From Lachnospiraceae bacterium (GTDB taxonomy: Bacteria; Bacillota; Clostridia; Lachnospirales; Lachnospiraceae), in assembly GCA_017521985.1 (NCBI GenBank), contig JAFXAZ010000017.1, forward strand, positions 22,283 to 86,282: a stretch of DNA of 64,000 nucleotides. The letters are read 5' to 3'. The notes under the pieces are model-generated. The model was not told the origin of the DNA, did not search any database, and saw only the letters and a list, made by a program, of their open reading frames with translations. This document shows positions 22,771 through 33,084 of this stretch, piece after piece (the first letter of the stretch is position 1; each line of letters opens with the position of its first letter). The translations under genes and the position numbers were made by a program.

Positions 22771-23883
22771 TTACCTATTCTTTTCCGCACTCAAATATTC
22801 TTTTGCAGCCTCATAGTCCTCTACACGTATTTTTAAAACCTCACACGCTTCCCAAACTGAAAGGCCAAATGCCTTCATAACATTTTCAACACTGGTAACA
22901 TCCTTCTCGTTACTCACCTGCTGTGTCACCTGCTGTGTCACCTGCTGTGTCACCTGCTGCGTTACCTGCTGCGTTACCTGCTGCGTTACTTCCTCTGTCA
23001 CACGCTTTGTCACCTTCTCTGTGACCCTGTCAATCACACCATCACTCCAATTACACATGATATTTACCTTCTCTTCCAACTCTCTCTTCGTTGCAATATG
23101 GTACTCCTCCTCCATGATATGTAGCTTCTCTTCGGCTTTCATCTCTTCACTGGCAAGCACTGCTAAAAGTCTTAAAAGCTTCTGATACTCATTTTCCCTA
23201 TAATCTGAATCAAGAGGATTACCTAGACAGAGCATCACTACGCTTAGCAAATCATATCTGGCAGGCTTGGAATAATTCCCATATACCTTCTTTTGTTGAA
23301 TACTATATTCCGTTATCGTGTTCTGCAAGTACTTCGGAGCATTCATGCACACCCATATGGAATAAACCTTCTTGATATCATTATAGTCATCTCCGGTAAA
23401 TTCCTTCTCTTTCTGTGATGAGATTAATCTTGCTCCATAGTATATGCCTCTTGTTACCAAATCATGCCCCGGATAGAATTTATTTTGAGCCTCTACGTTA
23501 ATAATAATCTTGATTCTCTTCTTCGCGGGTGTAATTGCATGAAATAGTATATCGAATCTTGCTTCCCCTTCCTTCGGAACTTTATCTTGTGTATCTCGAC
23601 CAATAATACTCTCGTTTGTCTTACCTGGCGCCACATAAACCTTGGAAATAACCGGTTCTCCTTCGATGCACTGCACAATTGTCTCTATAGGCAGTCCACG
23701 AAATTCCACCGTAACTCTGCTCATAATCCACGCCAAAATATATTTATCACTTAGTACATTCTTTACCTCAGTATCATACCGGGCTTTATCTTTCGTAATA
23801 TCAACTACATGTGCAATATTCGTTTCTTCCAATTTCCGTACCTCGCTTTCCTGATTAGTACTAGGAACCTGCCTATGCAACAA
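22771..23883 (-). CDS. Rpn-family PD-(D/E)XK nuclease/putative transposase with VTQQ repeats
   Basis: A 370-aa protein of the Rpn/PD-(D/E)XK transposase family. The core shows SDKYILAWIM, catalytic Asp 111 (RFDILFHA) and Glu 131-Ala-Gln 133 (INVEAQ). Rpn proteins are recombination-promoting endonucleases often present in many copies. Residues 287-323 are nine tandem four-residue units (VTxx, six of them VTQQ) forming a likely helical linker before a C-terminal conserved helix. The start is a TTG at 23883 behind AAAGGGA; a downstream TTG is possible, so the N-terminus is uncertain. Confidence 0.8.
   Translation of the reverse strand: MLHRQVPSTNQESEVRKLEETNIAHVVDITKDKARYDTEVKNVLSDKYILAWIMSRVTVEFRGLPIETIVQCIEGEPVISKVYVAPGKTNESIIGRDTQDKVPKEGEARFDILFHAITPAKKRIKIIINVEAQNKFYPGHDLVTRGIYYGARLISSQKEKEFTGDDYNDIKKVYSIWVCMNAPKYLQNTITEYSIQQKKVYGNYSKPARYDLLSVVMLCLGNPLDSDYRENEYQKLLRLLAVLASEEMKAEEKLHIMEEEYHIATKRELEEKVNIMCNWSDGVIDRVTEKVTKRVTEEVTQQVTQQVTQQVTQQVTQQVTQQVSNEKDVTSVENVMKAFGLSVWEACEVLKIRVEDYEAAKEYLSAEKNR
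22915..23025 (-). repeat. 12-bp coding minisatellite
   Basis: Tandem 12-bp units (plus-strand form CACCTGCTGTGT and near variants) encode the VTQQ/VTEE series in the Rpn gene. The six central units are nearly identical, so copy number could change in frame by slippage. Confidence 0.85.
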
Positions 23884-23944
23884 GTCCCTTTATCTTTGGT
23901 ACAAGAATTCACTGTAGTATATATTACAATTTTAGAATAACATA

Positions 23945-23968
23945 TTGGGGTTGCCGAAACAACCCCAA
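23945..23968 (-). terminator. Terminator after acn
   Basis: A 9-bp perfect GC-rich stem (23945-23953 with 23960-23968) just after the aconitase stop codon. The T run is weak. Confidence 0.65.
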
Positions 23969-23989
23969 CATTCTTGAAATCAAAATAAA

Positions 23990-26287
23990 CTATTTCTCCA
24001 ACTGTTTCTGCTGGTTATAATTAATCAAACTGCCTGCTTTTACAATGGTGCGTTCTTCTGCTGTCATGTCAGCGATGTAGAGGGAGATTTCCTTTACGTC
24101 ATCGCCAATTACGTAAGCCTTGATGTCCTTCATGTTACCGTCTAAAATATTGCGGATACCTGGCACAAAGATATAGTCGCCCACTTCGAATTCCGGTGTT
24201 TCCTTCATCTGGAATGGAATCATACCCCAGTTCATTACGTTGGAACGGTAACGCTTGGTTGCATATTCCAAACAAATGTTGGCAAGTCCCCCTAATACTC
24301 TCTGGCAGCTTGCAGCCTGTTCACGAGCAGAACCATCACCCGGACGCATTGCATAAACCATGCTTCCGATTTCGGTTTCGGTGCATTTCACATCTGCACA
24401 ACCATCGATAGTCTGAATCTTTGCAAAAATATCTTTTAACGCAGGTTCTACCTCACAAGGAACGTTACCTTCACGTCTTGCTTTTTCAATTACGTCCACT
24501 TCCTTTGCACGACCAACGTACTGTGGGTCACGTCTGGAAAGAGTAAACTCAGCCAGACCTAAAGGATTGGAACGGTAGGAAGATGTTTCGCCGGATGGAA
24601 TAAGCTCATCGGTAGTTGTTACATCATCCATAATCTTGGAGCATACTTTTAACAAAATATTGTCTGTTAAAGCACTCATCTGTGGCCAGTCTTTGATATT
24701 TGGACCGTAAACTAAATCTTTTTCCACTTCTGCTTTACCAAAGCCCTGATATACACGGCTGTTGTATGCAGATGCGTCAAAATCGTATGCCGGAATTTCA
24801 TAATCTTCCGCATACTGCTCTGCGCTGGTTAAGTAGCCGCCGTTTGCACCGGTTGCTGCGATAGAGCGAGCGTCCATAAGCGCTACGGCTGACATCTGTC
24901 CTACGCCCGGCTTAGAACCTTCGCGGTTCGGGAAGTTTCTGGTAGTATGACGAATGCTAAGGGCATTATTAGCCGGTGTATCGCCTGCGCCGAAGCATGG
25001 ACCACAGAATGCGGTCTTTACGGTAACGCCTGCTGCCATTAAATCGCTGATAGCACCCTTCTTTAATAAGTCCATAAATACCGGCTGGCTGGAAGGATAT
25101 ACAGACATGGTAAATGTGTCGTTTCCACAGGAAGCATTCTTTAAAATATGTGCTGCTGCCATTACGTTAGAGTAATTACCGCCGGCACAGCCTGCTACGA
25201 TACCCTGCTGAACTTTTAACTTACCATTTTTAATTTTGTCGGTAAGGGTAAAGCAAGCCTTGTCACCGGAAAGCTTTTTCGCTTCCACTTCTACGCTTCG
25301 TAAAATATCACCTAAATTTGCGTTTAATTCATCTATGGTGTAAACATTGCTTGGATGGAAAGGAAGTGCGATCATTGGCTTCACTTCACTTAAGTTCACA
25401 TAAACCATACCATCATAGTACGCAACATCTGCCGGTTTTAATTCCTTGTAGTCGTCACCACGTCCATGCAGCGTAAGGAAAGCCTTAGTATCCTCATCTG
25501 TTTGCCAAATAGAGGATAGACAAGTAGTTTCCGTGGTCATAACATCCACACCATTACGGAAATCGGTATCCATGGAAGCAATACCAGGACCCACAAATTC
25601 CATAACTTTGTTTTTCACGTAGCCTTTCTTAAATACGGCACCGATAATCGCCAGTGCAATATCGTGAGGACCTACGCCTGGTCTTGGAGCGCCGTCCAGA
25701 TAAATACCTACCACACCCGGATAAGCGATGTCGTATGTATCTCTAAGCAACTGCTTAACGAGCTCACCGCCGCCTTCACCGATTGCCATGGTACCAAGCG
25801 CACCATAGCGGGTGTGGCTGTCAGATCCTAAAATCATTTTTCCGCAGCCTGCCATCATCTCACGCATATACTGATGCATAACCGCAATATGTGGTGGTAC
25901 AAAGATACCGCCGTATTTTTTGGCAGCAGACAAACCAAATACATGGTCATCCTCATTAATAGTACCGCCAACTGCACAAAGAGAATTGTGGCAGTTTGTA
26001 AGTACATAAGGAATTGGAAATTCCTTCATGCCGGAAGCTTTGGCCGTCTGCACAATACCTACAAAGGTAATATCATGGGATGTCATAGCATCAAAACGAA
26101 TTTTTAAATGCTCCATATTGTCTGCGGTATTGTGTGCTTCCAAAATACGATATGCGATGCTGCCTTTTCTAGCTGCTTCTTTATCCACAGCCTGACCTGC
26201 AGCCGCACATCTTAAGTTATATTCTTCTTCTGAAACTACGCTAGTGCCATTTAATAAATACGCACCGCCTTCATATAATTTAACCAT
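23990..26287 (-). CDS. acn: Aconitate hydratase (mitochondrial-type/AcnA-related)
   Basis: A 765-aa aconitase that interconverts citrate and isocitrate. Cluster and active-site features are visible: LTNCHNSLC near residue 98, the GSDSHT motif, [16 protein letters not shown] (CxxC ligands) and GSAREQAA in the C-terminal swivel domain. It ends the gltA-icd-acn operon, 23 nt after icd. The full set of [4Fe-4S] ligands implies an active enzyme. Assignment to aconitase rather than another hydro-lyase rests on its operon partners. Confidence 0.9.
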   Translation of the reverse strand: MVKLYEGGAYLLNGTSVVSEEEYNLRCAAAGQAVDKEAARKGSIAYRILEAHNTADNMEHLKIRFDAMTSHDITFVGIVQTAKASGMKEFPIPYVLTNCHNSLCAVGGTINEDDHVFGLSAAKKYGGIFVPPHIAVMHQYMREMMAGCGKMILGSDSHTRYGALGTMAIGEGGGELVKQLLRDTYDIAYPGVVGIYLDGAPRPGVGPHDIALAIIGAVFKKGYVKNKVMEFVGPGIASMDTDFRNGVDVMTTETTCLSSIWQTDEDTKAFLTLHGRGDDYKELKPADVAYYDGMVYVNLSEVKPMIALPFHPSNVYTIDELNANLGDILRSVEVEAKKLSGDKACFTLTDKIKNGKLKVQQGIVAGCAGGNYSNVMAAAHILKNASCGNDTFTMSVYPSSQPVFMDLLKKGAISDLMAAGVTVKTAFCGPCFGAGDTPANNALSIRHTTRNFPNREGSKPGVGQMSAVALMDARSIAATGANGGYLTSAEQYAEDYEIPAYDFDASAYNSRVYQGFGKAEVEKDLVYGPNIKDWPQMSALTDNILLKVCSKIMDDVTTTDELIPSGETSSYRSNPLGLAEFTLSRRDPQYVGRAKEVDVIEKARREGNVPCEVEPALKDIFAKIQTIDGCADVKCTETEIGSMVYAMRPGDGSAREQAASCQRVLGGLANICLEYATKRYRSNVMNWGMIPFQMKETPEFEVGDYIFVPGIRNILDGNMKDIKAYVIGDDVKEISLYIADMTAEERTIVKAGSLINYNQQKQLEK

Positions 26288-26310
26288 AAAAAGCCTCTTT
26301 CTATTGTCGA

Positions 26311-27309
26311 TTATAATGCTGCAATAATAGCATTTTTGTATTCTTCTGTGGTTGCACTGCCCTTTAAATCAGGAGTTAAATACTTGCCTTCTGCCAAAAC
26401 AGCCTCTACAGCTGCACGAATTTTAGACGCGATATCATCCATGCCAAGATGTTCAAGCATCATACATGCAGAGAAAAGAAGTGCCGTTGGATTTGCAATG
26501 CCTTTACCTGCGATATCCGGTGCACTGCCGTGAACCGCTTCAAACATCGCATAGTCTGTCCCCAAATTACAAGAAGGAAGCAAACCTAAACCACCAATCA
26601 GACCACTGGTAAGGTCAGAAACAATATCTCCATAAAGATTTGGCATTACCAAAATATCATACTGGGTAGGATTCATTACTAACTGCATGCAAACATTATC
26701 TACAATAACATCCGTAGCGGTAATATCCGGATATTCCGCAGAAATCTCGCGGAAAATGTCAAGGAACATACCATCGGACATCTTTAAAATATTAGCTTTA
26801 TGTACACAAGTTACTTTTTTACGTCCATGTGCTCTTGCATATTCAAACGCATCGCGAATAATACGGGTACTTGCTTTACGGGTAATAATCTTTGTGGCAT
26901 GTACGGTATCTGCATCAATCTGCTCTTCTACGCCTACATATAAATCTTCGGTATTTTCACGGAATGTAATAATATCAATATTTTCAAAACGAGTCTTTAA
27001 CGCCGCACTGGACTTTGCAGGACGGATATTCGCGTATAAATCATATTTATTGCGAATGGTAACATTGATGGAACGGAATCCTTTACCTACCGGAGTGGTA
27101 ATTGGGGACTTTAACAATACTTTTGTTTTATCGAAAGAAGCATACGCATCATCAGATACTAAAGCACCATTTTTCTCCATTTCCGCTGCACCTACGTTAA
27201 ACATTTCATATGCTAAATCAGCTCCGGCTGCATCTAAAATTTCTAACACGCAATCGGTAATTTCAGGACCGATACCGTCACCTTTAAAAACCGTAATTAA
27301 CTTTTTCAT
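26311..27309 (-). CDS. icd: Isocitrate dehydrogenase, NAD-type
   Basis: A 332-aa beta-decarboxylating dehydrogenase. It shows [26 protein letters not shown], the [12 protein letters not shown] loop, [10 protein letters not shown] and [17 protein letters not shown], features that favour NAD-dependent isocitrate rather than isopropylmalate. Its ATG overlaps the citrate synthase stop by one nucleotide (TAATG). With gltA and acn it makes 2-oxoglutarate, feeding glutamate synthesis. Confidence 0.9.
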   Translation of the reverse strand: MKKLITVFKGDGIGPEITDCVLEILDAAGADLAYEMFNVGAAEMEKNGALVSDDAYASFDKTKVLLKSPITTPVGKGFRSINVTIRNKYDLYANIRPAKSSAALKTRFENIDIITFRENTEDLYVGVEEQIDADTVHATKIITRKASTRIIRDAFEYARAHGRKKVTCVHKANILKMSDGMFLDIFREISAEYPDITATDVIVDNVCMQLVMNPTQYDILVMPNLYGDIVSDLTSGLIGGLGLLPSCNLGTDYAMFEAVHGSAPDIAGKGIANPTALLFSACMMLEHLGMDDIASKIRAAVEAVLAEGKYLTPDLKGSATTEEYKNAIIAAL

Positions 27310-28646
27310 TATTTTCTTCCCTCCACAGGTTTAAATTCTACAGGCTCACCAACATACTTGGTAGCAGGACGCATAATCTTTCCGTCGTAAAGCTTATTTT
27401 CAATATTGTGTGCCAACCAGCCAACTGCACGTGCACATGCAAAAAGCGGTGTATAAATTTCCTTTGGAATATTTAACATATCATAAGCAAATCCGCTGTA
27501 ATAGTCCACGTTATTGCTGGTAACTTTGCCGGTTTTCTTGGAAATCATCTCTCGTGCAATTTTTTCAAATAAAACACGGAACTCAAATTCTTCCATACGA
27601 CCTTTTTCCATAGCTAAATCGCGACAATATTCACGTAAAATTTCAGCACGCGGGTCAGACATGGTATAAACTGCATGCCCCATACCATAAACCAGGCCGG
27701 AATTGTCATAGAAATCTTTTGCCAGAATTCGTGTTATCACATCACGAATCTTTTCTTCATCCTTGGTAAAACCGATTTCATCAATAACCGCCTGCATCAT
27801 GTCGTAACAACTTACGTTAGCACCGCCATGCTTTGGACCCTTTAAAGAGCCAATTGCACCGGACAACGTAGAGTAAATATCCGTACCGGTAGATGCCATA
27901 GCAACGCTGGTAAAGGTAGAGTTGTTACCACCGCCGTGGTCCGCATGAACCATAAGCAGGGTGTCTAACATTTTTGCCTCCTGAGGTGTAAACTTGGAAT
28001 CCGCACGAAGCATGTATAAAATATTTTCTGCAATAGAAAATTCAGGTCTCGGATAATGAATAACCAGACTCTTCATCTGATAGTGATGCATCTGACTCTG
28101 ATAACCATAACAAATAATCAAAGGAAGCTTCCCTATGATATTAAGCCCTTTCAATACAGTCTGATAAGGATCGTTATCATCCGGCTTATCATCATAACTA
28201 TATAAAGAAAGCACTGTAATCTGAAGCAAATTCATCAAATCCTTGGACGGAGCTCGAAGCAAATTCATTTCCAAAAACTCTTTTGGAAGAGAATAACAGT
28301 CGCTGATGGTTTCCTTAAAGTTCTTTAACTCGATTTTATTTGGTAGATAACCAAACAATAACAAGAAGCAAACCTCTTCATAACCAAAATGCCCCTCACC
28401 CTTTCCGGCAACCAAGTCCTTTAATCTATAACCTCTATAATAAAGCTTACCATCCGTGTCCGTCTTTGCACCATCTACGTACTCATAACCTACTACGTCA
28501 CTAATACGTGTAAGACCAACGCGAACACCCGTGCCATCCTCGTTACGAAGCCCCTTCTTTACATCATATTCTTTAAATAATGCGCTTGGGATATCTGTAT
28601 AATATGTAGACTTGCCAAATGTCTGAGCGATAAAATTATTGTTCAT
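27309..28646 (-). CDS. gltA: Citrate synthase
   Basis: A 445-aa citrate synthase condensing acetyl-CoA and oxaloacetate. The catalytic elements are visible: HADHGGGNNSTF (first His region), GLVYGMGHAVYTMSDPRAE (second His) and the Asp region near the C-terminus. GGGAGG precedes the start at 28646. A sigma-A promoter (28688-28716) lies 45 bp upstream. First gene of the gltA-icd-acn operon. Confidence 0.95.
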   Translation of the reverse strand: MNNNFIAQTFGKSTYYTDIPSALFKEYDVKKGLRNEDGTGVRVGLTRISDVVGYEYVDGAKTDTDGKLYYRGYRLKDLVAGKGEGHFGYEEVCFLLLFGYLPNKIELKNFKETISDCYSLPKEFLEMNLLRAPSKDLMNLLQITVLSLYSYDDKPDDNDPYQTVLKGLNIIGKLPLIICYGYQSQMHHYQMKSLVIHYPRPEFSIAENILYMLRADSKFTPQEAKMLDTLLMVHADHGGGNNSTFTSVAMASTGTDIYSTLSGAIGSLKGPKHGGANVSCYDMMQAVIDEIGFTKDEEKIRDVITRILAKDFYDNSGLVYGMGHAVYTMSDPRAEILREYCRDLAMEKGRMEEFEFRVLFEKIAREMISKKTGKVTSNNVDYYSGFAYDMLNIPKEIYTPLFACARAVGWLAHNIENKLYDGKIMRPATKYVGEPVEFKPVEGRK

Positions 28647-28687
28647 AATGCATCCTCCCAATTTCCTAAATTACTACTTTGGAAGCT

Positions 28688-28716
28688 AGTTTAACACGTT
28701 ATCACATAAAAGTCAA
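28688..28716 (-). promoter_or_regulatory. Sigma-A promoter of gltA-icd-acn
   Basis: Minus-strand TTGACT (plus 28711-28716) and TAAACT (plus 28688-28693) with a 17-bp spacer. The spacer contains the short symmetric TTATGTGATAA, a possible repressor site. Confidence 0.65.
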
Positions 28717-28756
28717 TGGAATTGTTCGATTGTATACATGTATTTTAAAATTCAAT

Positions 28757-28786
28757 AAAACCTCTCATTTCTGAGAGGTTTTTTAT
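28757..28786. terminator. Bidirectional terminator
   Basis: A 9-bp stem (28759-28767 with 28772-28780) with T runs on the plus side and an A-rich left flank. It overlaps the stop of the zinc-ribbon gene. Confidence 0.8.
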
Positions 28787-29181
28787 CACGTTCTATGTAT
28801 CGTCTTTTTACCACACATAGGGCAGGTTACCTCAATTTTACCTTTTCCGCGGGGTACGCGGATATTGCGACCACAACCCTTACACTTAAAAATCTTGTAA
28901 TCTTTGCGCTGCTCCATTTTGATGCGGGTAGTTTCCAGCCAGGTCACAAACTTGCGATTTTCCTCGCGGCGCACATAGAGATTTTTGGAAAGGGTACGAT
29001 ACAATAAATAAAGTATACCTGCAAAGGCTAAATAGTCAAGAATCAGGGATTGAAGTATTATTGATGACACATATAAAACCAACACTGCATAAAGCAATAT
29101 GCGGTTTAATTCATCCACACCATTACGCCCCTGCATAAACTTTTGTATTTTCCATCTTAATCTATACAAAAACTCTTTCAT
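28786..29181 (-). CDS. Membrane protein with C-terminal zinc ribbon
   Basis: A 131-aa protein with a basic N-terminus, two closely spaced membrane segments (about 27-65), a basic helical linker and a C-terminal four-Cys zinc ribbon (FKCKGCGRNIRVPRGKG, then TCPMCGK). The ribbon lies on the cytoplasmic side by the positive-inside rule. Function unknown. It is a single-gene unit between the citrate operon and the GIY-YIG gene. The following stretch 29182-29429 is AT-rich and shows no other gene. Confidence 0.7.
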   Translation of the reverse strand: MKEFLYRLRWKIQKFMQGRNGVDELNRILLYAVLVLYVSSIILQSLILDYLAFAGILYLLYRTLSKNLYVRREENRKFVTWLETTRIKMEQRKDYKIFKCKGCGRNIRVPRGKGKIEVTCPMCGKKTIHRT

Positions 29182-29429
29182 GACAGCCTCCCAAGAATTT
29201 TATTTTATAATATTTTACGTTTTATATTCTTATTATAAAAATTATATCCTCTTTTCCACCATGTTACAATTGAAAAAACGTGAATAATCGTAAATTTTTT
29301 ATAAACAAAATTTTCTTTTGATATTTAGGTGAAGGACAGAACTGTGAAGCTTGATTTACTACAAAAATAATTTTATAATTAACATATATTAACTTAAAAA
29401 GAAACAATTAATATTACAAAGGACGATAT

Positions 29430-29693
29430 ATGAACTACACCTACATCCTCCGCTGCAGCGATGATACTCTCTACTGCGGCTGGACCAACGATTTAAAAAA
29501 GCGTCTCGCCAGTCACAATGCCGGCAAAGGTGCCAAATATACGCATTCCCGCACTCCCGTGACACTGGTTTACTACGAAACCTTTGATACCAAGGAGGAA
29601 GCCATGAGCCGCGAGTTTGCAATTAAGAAGCTATCACGAAAAGAAAAACTAAATTTAATGAAAGGATTTAATTTAGAAGATTATGATATGTAA
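29430..29693 (+). CDS. GIY-YIG nuclease family protein (YhbQ/UPF0213-like)
   Basis: An 87-aa single-domain GIY-YIG protein: [19 protein letters not shown] corresponds to the GIY...YIG strands, [11 protein letters not shown] holds the conserved Arg, and E57/E61 region [13 protein letters not shown] carries the catalytic Glu. Stand-alone members such as YhbQ are probably DNA repair nucleases. AAAGGACGATAT precedes the ATG. It is a plus-strand gene, 90 nt before the aldolase. Confidence 0.88.
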   Translation: MNYTYILRCSDDTLYCGWTNDLKKRLASHNAGKGAKYTHSRTPVTLVYYETFDTKEEAMSREFAIKKLSRKEKLNLMKGFNLEDYDM

Positions 29694-29708
29694 AAGTTTT
29701 CCAAAACA

Positions 29709-29738
29709 TTGAAGTTCCTATAAAAACTATGCTATAAT
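29709..29738 (+). promoter_or_regulatory. Promoter of the transaldolase-like gene
   Basis: TTGAAG (29709-29714) and TATAAT (29733-29738) with an 18-bp spacer, 45 bp before the start. Confidence 0.7.
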
Positions 29739-29783
29739 CAAAAAAAACATATAACTTATCAAACTTATAAAAAGGAGTTCACT

Positions 29784-30440
29784 ATGAGATTTTTTATTGA
29801 TACTGCTAAAGTAGAAGACATTAAGAAAGCTAATGACATGGGCGTTATCTGCGGCGTTACTACAAACCCATCCTTAATTGCAAAAGAAGGCCGTGATTTT
29901 AACGAGGTTATTGCAGAAATTACTTCTATCGTAGACGGTCCTATCAGTGGCGAAGTAAAGGCTACCACCACCACCGCGGAAGGCATGATTGCAGAAGGTC
30001 GTGAAATTGCAAAAATTCATCCAAACATGGTTGTTAAAATTCCTATGACCGTAGAAGGTTTAAAAGCTTGTAAGGCTCTTACCGCAGAAGGCATCAAGAC
30101 AAACGTCACCTTAATCTTCTCTGCTAGCCAGGCTCTTTTAGCAGCTCGTGCAGGCGCTACCTACGTTTCTCCATTCCTTGGTCGTTTAGATGACATCAAC
30201 ATGTCCGGTATCCAGTTAATCCGTGACATCGCTGACATCTTCGCAGTAGCAGACGGTATTGACACACAGATTATCGCAGCAAGCGTTCGTAACTCTGTAC
30301 ACGTTACAGAGTGTGCTCTTGCAGGCGCTGACATCGCAACCGTTCCTTACAGCGTAATCGAATCCATGACCAAGCACCCACTTACAGATGCTGGTATTGA
30401 GAAATTCAAGAAAGACTACGAAGCAGTATTTGGTGCTTAA
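29784..30440 (+). CDS. fsa: Fructose-6-phosphate aldolase/small transaldolase
   Basis: A 218-aa class I aldolase of the FSA/TalC group. It shows [26 protein letters not shown], the Schiff-base Lys 85 in [26 protein letters not shown] and SPFLGRLDD. Enzymes of this group either split fructose 6-phosphate or act as transaldolase; the sequence alone does not decide. Strong codon bias, a good promoter and a clean terminator suggest high expression. Confidence 0.9.
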   Translation: MRFFIDTAKVEDIKKANDMGVICGVTTNPSLIAKEGRDFNEVIAEITSIVDGPISGEVKATTTTAEGMIAEGREIAKIHPNMVVKIPMTVEGLKACKALTAEGIKTNVTLIFSASQALLAARAGATYVSPFLGRLDDINMSGIQLIRDIADIFAVADGIDTQIIAASVRNSVHVTECALAGADIATVPYSVIESMTKHPLTDAGIEKFKKDYEAVFGA

Positions 30441-30462
30441 AATTTTATTCAGACATAAGTTG

Positions 30463-30494
30463 ACCCCGCTGGTGACAGCGGGGTTTGTTTTTTC
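30463..30494 (+). terminator. Terminator of the transaldolase-like gene
   Basis: A perfect 8-bp GC-rich stem (30463-30470 with 30477-30484) followed by a T run. Confidence 0.9.
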
Positions 30495-30504
30495 TGTAAT
30501 CTTA

Positions 30505-31215
30505 TTACTCGCCCAAATAAGCCTTCTTGATATCATCATTATCTAAGAGTGTACTTGCGCGTCCTTCCAGCACAATGTTACCGGTTTCCAGTACGTATGC
30601 GCGGTCGGCAATAGAAAGTGCCTTCTTGGCATTCTGCTCTACTAAGAGAACAGTGGTACCGGACTTGCTTACGTCCTGAATAATCTGGAAAATTTCGTTT
30701 ACATAGATTGGGGAAAGACCCATACTTGGCTCATCCATAAGGATAATTTTTGGATGGCTCATAAGCGCACGACCCATGGCAAGCATCTGCTGCTCACCGC
30801 CGGAAAGAGTACCTGCCAACTGATTTTGGCGCTCTTCCAGTCTTGGAAAACGCTTGTAAATCATTTCTAAGGTTTCTTGAATCTCTGCCTTGTCCTTGCG
30901 GGTATATGCTCCCATCTTCAAATTCTGAAGCACGGTCAGGTTGGCAAATACGCGTCTTCCTTCCGGAACATGTGCCATCCCCATGGATACGATTTTATGA
31001 GCCGGAATCTTGGTAATATCGGTACCTTCAAAAACTACACTTCCTTCCTTTGGAGAAAGAAGTCCTGTAATGGTATGAAGAATGGTAGTCTTACCGGCAC
31101 CATTTGCACCAATAAGCGCAATTACTTCACCCTGCTCTACGTGAAAGGATACGCCCTTAATCGCCTGAATCATACCGTAATTTACTTTTAAATCTTTTAC
31201 TTCTAACATTGACAT
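30505..31215 (-). CDS. livF: Branched-chain amino acid ABC transporter, ATPase LivF
   Basis: A 236-aa ABC ATPase: Walker A GANGAGKTT, Q-loop, LSGGEQQML signature, Walker B IILMDEPS and the switch His replaced in the LivF manner (LLVEQNA). The GMAHVPEGRRVF segment is typical of LivF. GGAGGTG precedes the ATG at 31215. Last gene of the liv operon, 10 nt after livG. Confidence 0.92.
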   Translation of the reverse strand: MSMLEVKDLKVNYGMIQAIKGVSFHVEQGEVIALIGANGAGKTTILHTITGLLSPKEGSVVFEGTDITKIPAHKIVSMGMAHVPEGRRVFANLTVLQNLKMGAYTRKDKAEIQETLEMIYKRFPRLEERQNQLAGTLSGGEQQMLAMGRALMSHPKIILMDEPSMGLSPIYVNEIFQIIQDVSKSGTTVLLVEQNAKKALSIADRAYVLETGNIVLEGRASTLLDNDDIKKAYLGE

Positions 31216-31225
31216 GGCGCACCTC

Positions 31226-31984
31226 CTATTCACCCAAATATGCCTTGATAACATCCGGGTTATTTAATACTTCACTGGTTTCACCCTGTGCAAGCACCTG
31301 ACCGAAATTCAGTACGGTCAGTTCTTCACAGATACCACTAACCAACTTCATATCATGTTCAATCAGCAAAATAGTCATGTTAAAGTGCTTTCTTACGAAC
31401 TGGATAGTCTCCATTAGTGCCAATGTTTCCTGCGGATTCATACCTGCTGCCGGCTCGTCCAATAAAAGCAGCTTTGGGTTCGTAGCCAGAGCCCTTGCTA
31501 TTTCTAATTTACGCTGTTTACCATACGGAAGGTTGCTTGCTAAGGTTTCTGCTTCACTATCTAAATCAAATACCTTTAAAAGCTCCAGGGCTTTTTCCTG
31601 CATTTCCTTTTCAACTTTGTGATATCTTGGCAAACGTAAGATTCCTTCAATAGTAGAATAACCATTGCCATTATGAAGACCTATCTTAACGTTATCAATT
31701 ACGCTCATACCCTTAAACAGACGAATATTCTGGAAGGTTCTGGCAATGCCTGCCTTGTTAATTTCAATGGTGCTCTTACCGGTAATATCCACTCCATCCA
31801 AGGTAATAAAACCATCCGACGGCTTATACACACCCGTTAATAAGTTAAAAATTGTAGTTTTACCGGCACCGTTTGGACCGATGAGACCATATAATTTACC
31901 CTGTTCAATAGAAACATTAAGGTTATCTACTGCACGAAGTCCACCAAAGGAAATACCTAAACTTTTTACTTCTAATAAAGCCAT
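31226..31984 (-). CDS. livG: Branched-chain amino acid ABC transporter, ATPase LivG
   Basis: A 252-aa ABC ATPase: Walker A GPNGAGKTT, the LivG-type GIARTFQNIRLF segment, a slightly altered signature (LPYGKQRKLE), Walker B LLLLDEPAAGM and ILLIEHDM with the switch His. Its ATG overlaps the livM stop as TAATG. It pairs with LivF to energise uptake. Confidence 0.93.
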   Translation of the reverse strand: MALLEVKSLGISFGGLRAVDNLNVSIEQGKLYGLIGPNGAGKTTIFNLLTGVYKPSDGFITLDGVDITGKSTIEINKAGIARTFQNIRLFKGMSVIDNVKIGLHNGNGYSTIEGILRLPRYHKVEKEMQEKALELLKVFDLDSEAETLASNLPYGKQRKLEIARALATNPKLLLLDEPAAGMNPQETLALMETIQFVRKHFNMTILLIEHDMKLVSGICEELTVLNFGQVLAQGETSEVLNNPDVIKAYLGE

Positions 31985-33072
31985 TAGTTTACGCCTCCCT
32001 TCTTTGGAAGTTTGCTTTTAACCACTGCCGTTACTTTTTCCCTGAATTGAATAAAGGAAGGTGCAGAGTTAAACAACATAACTACAATCAAAATAATTGC
32101 ATAAATTAACATACGTAAATTGTCTAAATTAAAGCTTCGTAATAATTCCGGAAGTAACGTTAATATTACTGCACCGATAATAGAACCACGAATATTACCA
32201 ATACCGCCCAATACTACAAATACTAAAATATTAATAGACATATTGTAACCAAAGTTATTGGTGCTTGCAGTTAGTGTATTTAAATTGTGTGCATAGAGAA
32301 CACCTGCACTGCCTGCCAATGCTGCAGAAATAGAAAAAGCCATAAGCTTATATTTGGTAATATTGATACCAACACTTTCTGCTGCAATACGATTATCACG
32401 GATAGCCATAATAGCACGACCATCGCGACTGTTAATTAAATTTAATACGATAAATAATGTAACCAGTAATAAAATAATGCCGATGGTAAAAGTAGCATCC
32501 TTCGGTGTACCGGTAATACCCTGTGCACCCTTTACGATTGTTTTACCATTTTCCGTCATATTTAAATCCATATTGCTCTTTATAGAGAAATGGAATCCGT
32601 TTTCATCACGGCCAATATAAACTACGTTTACAACGGTCTTAATAATTTCACCAAAGCCCAAAGTAACGATTGCCAAATAGTCACCTTTCAGACGAAGAAC
32701 CGGCATGCCAATTAGAAAGCCAAAAAGACCTGCCATTGCGGAACCAAGAATAATTGCAATACTGATTCTTAACCAGCCAATAGTAATGACATCCTGCACG
32801 CATTTAGAAAAGAAAGCTCCGGTAAACGCACCGATACACATAAACCCGGCATGACCAAGGCTCAGCTCGCCTAAAATACCTACGGTCAGATTCAAAGAAA
32901 CCGCCAAAATGGCATATACACACAATGGTACTAAAAGCCCCTTCATAAGGCTGGTCATACTTCCTGTTGCCAGTAAAATCTGAACAACCACAAAAGCAAT
33001 AATTACCATAGCATAAGTAATAAGGCTCTGTCTGGCTCTTTTATCAAATTTAAATTTGTTCCTTAATTTCAT
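31984..33072 (-). CDS. livM: Branched-chain amino acid ABC transporter, permease LivM
   Basis: A 362-aa polytopic permease with the LivM hallmarks GELSLGHAGFMCIGAFTGA, the cytoplasmic LRLKGDYLAIVTLGFGEI coupling region and a C-terminal GIGNIRGSIIGA segment. About eight to ten membrane helices. GGAGGTTGGCAA precedes the start. Between livH and livG. Confidence 0.93.
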   Translation of the reverse strand: MKLRNKFKFDKRARQSLITYAMVIIAFVVVQILLATGSMTSLMKGLLVPLCVYAILAVSLNLTVGILGELSLGHAGFMCIGAFTGAFFSKCVQDVITIGWLRISIAIILGSAMAGLFGFLIGMPVLRLKGDYLAIVTLGFGEIIKTVVNVVYIGRDENGFHFSIKSNMDLNMTENGKTIVKGAQGITGTPKDATFTIGIILLLVTLFIVLNLINSRDGRAIMAIRDNRIAAESVGINITKYKLMAFSISAALAGSAGVLYAHNLNTLTASTNNFGYNMSINILVFVVLGGIGNIRGSIIGAVILTLLPELLRSFNLDNLRMLIYAIILIVVMLFNSAPSFIQFREKVTAVVKSKLPKKGGVN

Positions 33073-33084
33073 TTGCCAACCTCC

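Noticed and set aside
22915-23025. Tandem repeat as a possible CRISPR array
   Set aside because: The units are 12 bp, contiguous, without spacers, and lie in frame within a coding gene.
26687-27334. Plus-strand open frame of 215 codons opposite icd
   Set aside because: Antisense shadow of isocitrate dehydrogenase; composition follows the codons of the real gene.
29182-29429. Possible gene in the AT-rich gap before the GIY-YIG gene
   Set aside because: No frame with RBS or motif; sequence is simple AT-rich spacer.
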